Assembly: GCA_918807975.1 (NCBI GenBank) | Contig: OU964919.1 | Span: 29,147,824-29,211,823, forward strand | DNA from: Aplidium turbinatum | Lineage: Eukaryota > Chordata > Ascidiacea > Aplousobranchia > Polyclinidae | Direction: 5' to 3' | Length of the DNA: 64,000 nt | Shown: positions 59,355-64,000 of the stretch, one piece after another | Layout of the letters: the number at the start of each line of letters is the position of its first letter | How positions within the stretch are numbered: the stretch's first letter is position 1 | Notes under the pieces: generated by a model | Told to the model about the DNA's origin: nothing | What the model saw: the letters and a program-made list of their open reading frames with translations, nothing else | Database searches by the model: none | Position numbers and translations under genes: made by a program

Positions 59355-60110
59355 CCTTGGTAGCACATTTTCAACAGCACCAACATGTGCAAAGGATATT
59401 GAACATCGCATAAAAGCAGCACATTGTGCCTATGGAAGACTTAACCATCGTGTTTTCAACAACCATGCTATATCTATCCGCACAAAAATTATGGTCTTCC
59501 GAGCAGTCGTTCTTTCTCCCTTCTCTATGCTTGTAAAACCTGGACATTATACCGCGTGACAGCAAACGTCTTGAAAATTTCCAGCAGAGGTAACTGAGGC
59601 AAATGCTAGGCACTTATTGGGAAAATTATCTCACCAACGACGCAATCCTTGATGGCGCTAGGTTGCCCAGTTTAGAAGTCACCATATTGCAACACCGCCT
59701 TCGCTGGACAGGACATGTCGTGCAAATGGACCCAACGAGGCTCCCTCGAATAAGAATTATGGTGAGCTAGAAACCAGGAAAAGACCCCCGGAAGACCAAA
59801 AATGAGATACAAAGATCAGCTGAAAGTCTCCCTCAACCATGCAAACATTGATCTGGATTCATGAGACAACTTGCTGGTGACAGATCACTCTGGAGAAAAA
59901 TAACTAGGGAAGGCACGAAAACTTTCGAAAAAAAAAACAGGACACAAAAAGCCCAAGAAAAACGAAACATTAGAAAAGAAAAGCTAAAACTACCACGCCT
60001 CCCACCCTCCATACAATGTGCCTTTTGCCCACGTCTTTTCCATCATAGGCTGGGCCTCCAAAGCCACATACGACATTACCATCCAAAGCCAAATTCGATT
60101 TGAAGACAAA
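59355..60110 (+). pseudogene. LINE reverse transcriptase C-terminus with a C2H2 finger
   Basis: Pieces in several frames: CAKDIEHRIKAAHCAYGRLN, RTKIMVFRAVVLSP, HRLRWTGHVVQMD-like, then QCAFCPRLFHHRLGLQSHIR with a Cys2His2 finger near the end. This order is known from non-LTR elements whose ORF2 ends in a zinc finger. Multiple stops mark it as dead. The clade is not assigned. Confidence 0.65.
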
Positions 60111-60911
60111 CCAATGCTCGGACACGAGCTGGAGCCGACGAAGACTTGGTTTACTTATTGCTATGGCACAAATTTTTGGAGCGTGACTTCATTGCGGTGC
60201 AGATACTCACGTGACCGCACATCAAGCACGCCACATCTTTGAGATTGCAAGTGGAGACGAAACGGGCTGAAAAAACACTCTGAAGAGGCTTTCTCAGGCT
60301 GACGATTGATGATTCCGCAATCAGTCACTTGTTTCCTGCACTTATCTTTTTTTACAGGATGTAGAATAGACCTTATGTACCTTGATGTATTTTTTAGTTA
60401 AAAAGTAAAATTGTTTTTCGAATTTTGATGATTACTTGACAGAAGTAGAGGAATAAAGCAGTAGTTTGCAATTCAAGATTCTATTACAGTAGGCTACTTA
60501 AATATTTTGACAGTAAAACCATCAATGCCTCTGCGAAGTTAAATATGTTAAACTTATCTTTAAAAAGGTGGTATGTTTCTTTTTTTTTCAGGTTTCAGGT
60601 TAATTGATTTTACAAATTTAGCACAGTGACGGACGTTGTTCAGTGATCTAACGTAATAAGAAATCGTCAGGGAGCACATTATTCATCTGACATTGGATAC
60701 CAGAAATCGGGCACATATATTTCAGTAGTACGATGACGCAAGGCCGGTGTTTTTTTACTTTTGAAGACCAATAGACTACACTCCGAGACGCAATGTCCGC
60801 TGTAGCTAAAACAACAAATGATTACAAACACAAAAACGCAAGACAGGTTTGATGAAAGCGACCAAGATATCACCAACCTCATTGAAATTAAACGTTTGTG
60901 CACCACCCACA
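60111..60911. other. Intergenic stretch, nothing recognised
   Basis: AT-rich DNA between a LINE relic and a hAT. Confidence 0.4.
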
Positions 60912-61010
60912 CAGTGGCGTAGCCAGGAAAAAAATTTGGGGGGGGCCAAATATTTTATGAATTGAAGAGAACAACAAAGTGTTTGATTTAAGACATCGCC
61001 ACCTGATGTG

Positions 61011-61268
61011 CAGTGGCGTATCCTGGTGGGTTGAGCAAGGGAAGCAATAAAAGTGGTGGGAGGTTAGAGCGTGCCGAAGGCACGCGTATTGTAGGGGGGT
61101 CCGGGGGCATGCTCCCCCGGAAAATTTTTTGCAAAATTACACTCAAATATTGGGTTATAACGCTTTCTGGAAACACTTTTAGGGTAATATTTATATGAAA
61201 TTTATTAGCAGATAAACAGCTATTAACTTATTAAAGGTAGCTGTTACACACGAACGGGCAAAAATTAG
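61011..61268 (-). repeat. Dispersed repeat with CAGTGGCGTATCC end, copy 2
   Basis: Reverse complement of 13010-13274, starting at the CAGTGGCGTATCCTGG terminus. The far end was not delimited. Confidence 0.65.
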
Positions 61269-61704
61269 AGAACACAAAAACTCAGCTACACAAAAACCCA
61301 ACAGAGTAAGCGATTCTGAAATTGCTTCCACAGATTAGTTTAAAAAAGAAACGTAAATCGCGTGAACTTTGCGCGATTTAGGATTTGCAAAATGTATTAG
61401 TGTCTTTCTGTGTGTCTAAAACAAGTCCTGGGGGGTGATAATAGCCAGATGTCTTGGAAAAGTCGGCAGCCGTGGCCGAGTGGTTAGCGCGTTGGGTTCG
61501 CAGTCGAGAGCCTGCATGTTCGACTCCAGCCACCTGCACTTGCTGTTGTTTCTCTGGGCAAGAAACTTAACGATAATTGCCTCTACCTAGTGATCGATTT
61601 CGAGTAATGGGTAGTACCAAATTTAAGTCATAAGTAAAGTAGACAACCGGAAACTGACATTGCCGTCGGCTGCAGCGTGGGTCATGTGTATGTCGGAAGG
61701 CGTA

Positions 61705-62886
61705 TCCCAGCCAGCAAGCCCATATGGGCCCCATATACTATTTTAATGGGCTTGTGGGCATGTGGGTTTTATGTGGGTTTTTTTGTTTTTGCCATATGCG
61801 CCCAATATGGGCTTTCTTGCAGAATGTGTTGCTAAATGACAAGGTGGAATATAAAACTTCCAATCTTCAAATGCGTGATCATATAAATGCATTTTAAGAA
61901 ATTTAGCCACATAAAATTATTGATCATGGGCTAAGCATGAAATATTGATGGGCTTCCCACTTTGTTTATGGGCAGACCATGGGCTGCCCACATTTTTTAT
62001 GGGCAGAACATGGGCAGCCCACATTTTTTATGGGCAGATCATGGGCTACCCACATTTTTCATGGGCAGGCCATGGGCTGCCCACATTTTTTATGGGCAGA
62101 CCATGGGCTACCCACATTTTTCATGGGCAGGCCATGGGCTGCCCACACTTTTTATGCGCAGACCATGGACTGCCCACATTTTTTATGGGCAGACCATGGG
62201 CTACCCACACAGTGATTCAAAGGTTTGTGGGCAATCCATACTAATATGATATACACCTCGATCAGCATTTGTCTAGACTTTGAGATTTTTTAGTTGTCTC
62301 AAACGACTTTTGTTGCTCTTTTAAACAAACACAAAATGAAATTGAACAAGCAAAATTACTGGAGGCACCTTGCTATGCATTGCGCAAAGCTCACTGCTTG
62401 CAGTTGGAGCACTTTGGCAAGGTTAGCAGTAGTACTATTTTTTGTGCTTACGTACCACAAATAGGAAAATGTCACATGGAGCTATATACCTACTCGTGCG
62501 TTGTTGATCAAAATAGCATCGTGTGCACTGTCTGCAGTTGACGCTCTTGGCTTACGCCGATTGAGCACTTTACTGGGGGCACCTTGCTATGCATTGCGCA
62601 AAGTTCACTGCTTGCAGTTTGGCACTTTGGCATCTGTCTGCAGTTATATACCTGATATACATATTGGCAGCCTGTATTAGATTTATGGGTTACATATGGG
62701 CAGCCCATATTAGATTTGTGGGTTGAGTGTGAGCAACCCATAAATGAATATGGGCAGCCTATATGGGGGCAATGTGATGCCCGCGGACACAATGTGTATG
62801 GGCCCCATATGGGCATCTCACATGGGGCCCGTACATCAGCCCATATGGGTCCTCATGTGGGGCCCATATAGGCTTGCTGGCTGGGA
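61705..62886. mobile_element. MITE with TCCCAGCCAGCAAGCC ends and inner minisatellite
   Basis: TCCCAGCCAGCAAGCC at the left and ggcttgctggctggga at the right are exact inverses. Many gccccatatgggc-type palindromes lie near both ends. It contains the 31-bp tandem repeat at 61968-62215 and a partial internal duplication (ctggaggcaccttgctatgc... near 62360 and 62575). No TSD was clear. Confidence 0.65.
61968..62215. repeat. 31-bp tandem repeat, eight units
   Basis: Units of the form atgggcagaccatgggctgcc plus cacatttttt, each itself a near-palindrome (gggcag...ctgccc). Eight units by eye with a few substitutions, and a diverged ninth may precede. The period is not a multiple of three, so all three plus frames are open. 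Confidence 0.85.
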
Positions 62887-63071
62887 CACCGATGCATAGC
62901 GCTCAAGTCCGCTTTCCCGCAATGCAGAATAAAGATAAACAAACAAACAAAACGATGTAAATTTATACAAATTATACCATATTTTCAGCAAAGGGTTCAA
63001 CTTCAGAATCCAAACTTTGAAAATTTGGGGGGGCCATGGCCCCTTTCGCCCCCCCCCTGGCTACGCCTATG

Positions 63072-63342
63072 CACCCACACTTGAGCACAACCCTTCAACC
63101 AACAAACCAAAGTATCGAATAGCTGCGCATGCCAAGAAGGAATTCGTAAAGCCTAAAACAAGTGGTGACAACAGAAAGCCGAAGATCTGAAGTCATCGGT
63201 GGGTAGCTTAAAAGACGCAGCTGTCTGAAACATTACACTGGTCAACAAAATATTTGTTATATTTATACCAACACTTGTTCTTAAATAATTTGAAGGCGCT
63301 GATTCCAAATCTGATCCCTATTTTTTTCTGCAAGCTCTAGAC
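63072..63342. other. Intergenic stretch
   Basis: Contains a single CACTGGTCAAC motif near 63236, the same as the CACTA-like end at 54732, with no partner. Confidence 0.4.
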
Positions 63343-64000
63343 CAGCGGTTCTTAAACTGGGGGGCGCGCCCCCTTGGGGGGCGCGAAAGGTTCAAAAGGG
63401 GGGCGCGAGCGATGTCAAACTATGTGACTAAACGCATGTGACTAAACGTCGCGTAATGAAATTTTGAGGTTGTAATGAAATATTTTAATTTAGTCTAGTG
63501 CCGTTACCAGCTGCAATGAAAGATAAGCTTACAGTAATCATACGAGCCGTCAACTTCGTCAAAACCAGTGCCGTCAATACGAGACTGTTTACCAAGCTGT
63601 GCAAGGATATGGATTCGAACCATGAGACTCTCCTCTTCCATACATCTGTTCGTTAGTTATCGAAAGGTAATATGTTAGCCCGCGTGTATGAAATGAGAGA
63701 TGAACTGATGCTATTTTTGGAAGCTCATGGGAAGCAAGATCTCCTTCTGCCATTTTCATCAGAGAAGTTTCAGCTGGAGTTGGCATACCTCGTGGACATT
63801 TTCGAGGCCCTCAATAACTTCAATCTTCTCTTGCAGGGCAGAAATACTAACCGGATTAATAGCTATGATTCCATTCGAGCATTTGTGGCAAAGCTGGGGA
63901 TGTGGCACCGCCGAATACAGATAGGAAATGCAGCTTCATTTCCCAACCTAGATACTGCACTTGACAAATAGCAACTTGAACTGGAAGGTGAGCTTAAGGC
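63343..64000 (+). mobile_element. hAT element, left part (runs off the window)
   Basis: Left terminus CAGCGGTTCTTAAACTGGGG followed by gggcgcg repeats. A transposase begins inside, and the right end lies beyond 64000. Confidence 0.75.
63672..63971 (+). pseudogene. hAT transposase fragment, FAM200/ZBED5-like
   Basis: LARVYEMRDELMLFLEAHGK, QLELAYLVDIFEALNNFNLL and LQGRNTNRINSYDSIRAFVA, ending SFPNLDTALDK, match the middle of FAM200/ZBED5-type transposases (ELRDELxxFL, LAYLxDIFxxLNxLNLxLQG). Upstream FVKTSAVNTRLFTKLCKDMD lies in another frame, so at least one break exists. It ends at a stop, while related sequence (LELEGELK) continues. Confidence 0.75.

Larger units (their letters stand above)
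61463..62957 (+). mobile_element. tRNA-derived SINE, split by a MITE
   Basis: The head has a perfect A-box TGGCCGAGTGG (61473-61483) and B-box GTTCGACTCC (61518-61527), the pol III promoter of tRNA-like SINEs. A body with gggcaagaaacttaac runs to 61704 and resumes at 62887, ending in an aataaagataaacaaacaaa tail. The 61705-62886 MITE lies between. The head is not a working tRNA, because it runs on into the SINE body. Confidence 0.7.
60912..63071. mobile_element. hAT-type element (CAGTGGCGTAGCCAGG end) with nested inserts
   Basis: Left end CAGTGGCGTAGCCAGG, right end CCTGGCTACGCCTATG; perfect 8-bp TSD cacccaca at 60904-60911 and 63072-63079. G runs lie inside both ends. It holds a dispersed repeat (61011-61268) and a SINE (61463-62957) that is itself split by a MITE. 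No transposase. Confidence 0.85.

Noticed and set aside
61463-61535. Functional tRNA gene
   Set aside because: A- and B-boxes are perfect, but the sequence continues into a SINE body and no proper acceptor stem was found.
61945-62249. Protein of repeated MGRPWAAHIFYG units
   Set aside because: All three frames are open because of a 31-bp tandem repeat; this is a repeat artefact.
63236-63246. Second CACTA-like element
   Set aside because: A single CACTGGTCAAC motif with no opposite end.
1-64000. CRISPR array, bacterial operon or rRNA genes
   Set aside because: No such pattern is seen; introns, LINEs and hATs show animal nuclear DNA.

Overview
This window is animal nuclear DNA: AT-rich, intron-containing, and dense with transposable elements. 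The host gene, with many complement-control (CCP/sushi) modules, and the mixture of hAT, Penelope-like, RTE and gypsy elements suit an invertebrate such as a tunicate or another non-vertebrate deuterostome. I cannot fix the species from the sequence.

One host gene runs along the plus strand from 5865 to 58343 in 16 exons, and every junction is phase 1. Exon 1 encodes a signal peptide plus CCP 1. Exon 2 encodes CCP 2. Seven almost identical 180-bp exons (26325-44967) encode CCP 3-9. Five divergent exons (50967-57422) encode CCP 10-14. A further exon encodes an eight-cysteine somatomedin-B domain followed by a TRYFPPT repeat, and a tiny last exon ends in four arginines. The exons sum to 2904 nt, or 967 residues, with no frame conflict. 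Three CCP exons (6, 11 and 13 of the module series included) lie in short open stretches and were placed from splice sites and cysteine spacing.

The remaining sequence is nearly all mobile DNA, much of it nested, and many insertions can be bounded by target-site duplications (TSDs). 1-5157: a piggyBac-type MITE, then a hAT holding two MITEs and an internally deleted LINE. 6953-26324 (a 19-kb intron): a CCP pseudo-exon, a GTF2IRD2-like hAT broken by a Penelope-like element with inverted 421-bp arms that carry hammerhead ribozymes, a hAT-in-hAT, a ZBED5-like hAT split by another hAT that itself holds a full-length RTE LINE, further hATs, a 124-bp insertion carrying a second hammerhead motif, and a fold-back element with a telomere-like core. 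26505-32405: a three-level nest of hAT, Phantom-like MULE (with an intact transposase) and hAT. 32586-44787: mostly unique intron, two solo-LTR-like insertions, MITEs, and LINE and hAT pieces. 44968-50966: a long-TIR MITE holding a hAT MITE and a young gypsy element. 54051-57236: a CACTA-like element with about 500-bp inverted arms. 58405-64000, downstream of the gene: a LINE relic, a hAT holding a SINE that is itself split by a MITE with 31-bp repeats, and the start of a further hAT.

The points most worth a second look are the homogenised CCP exon array with mosaic introns, the two hammerhead-ribozyme motifs in different elements that share the same odd features, the telomere-like fold-back, the intact FLYWCH-MULE and the MITE family with 7-bp TSDs. 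All comparisons were made by eye, without database searches.
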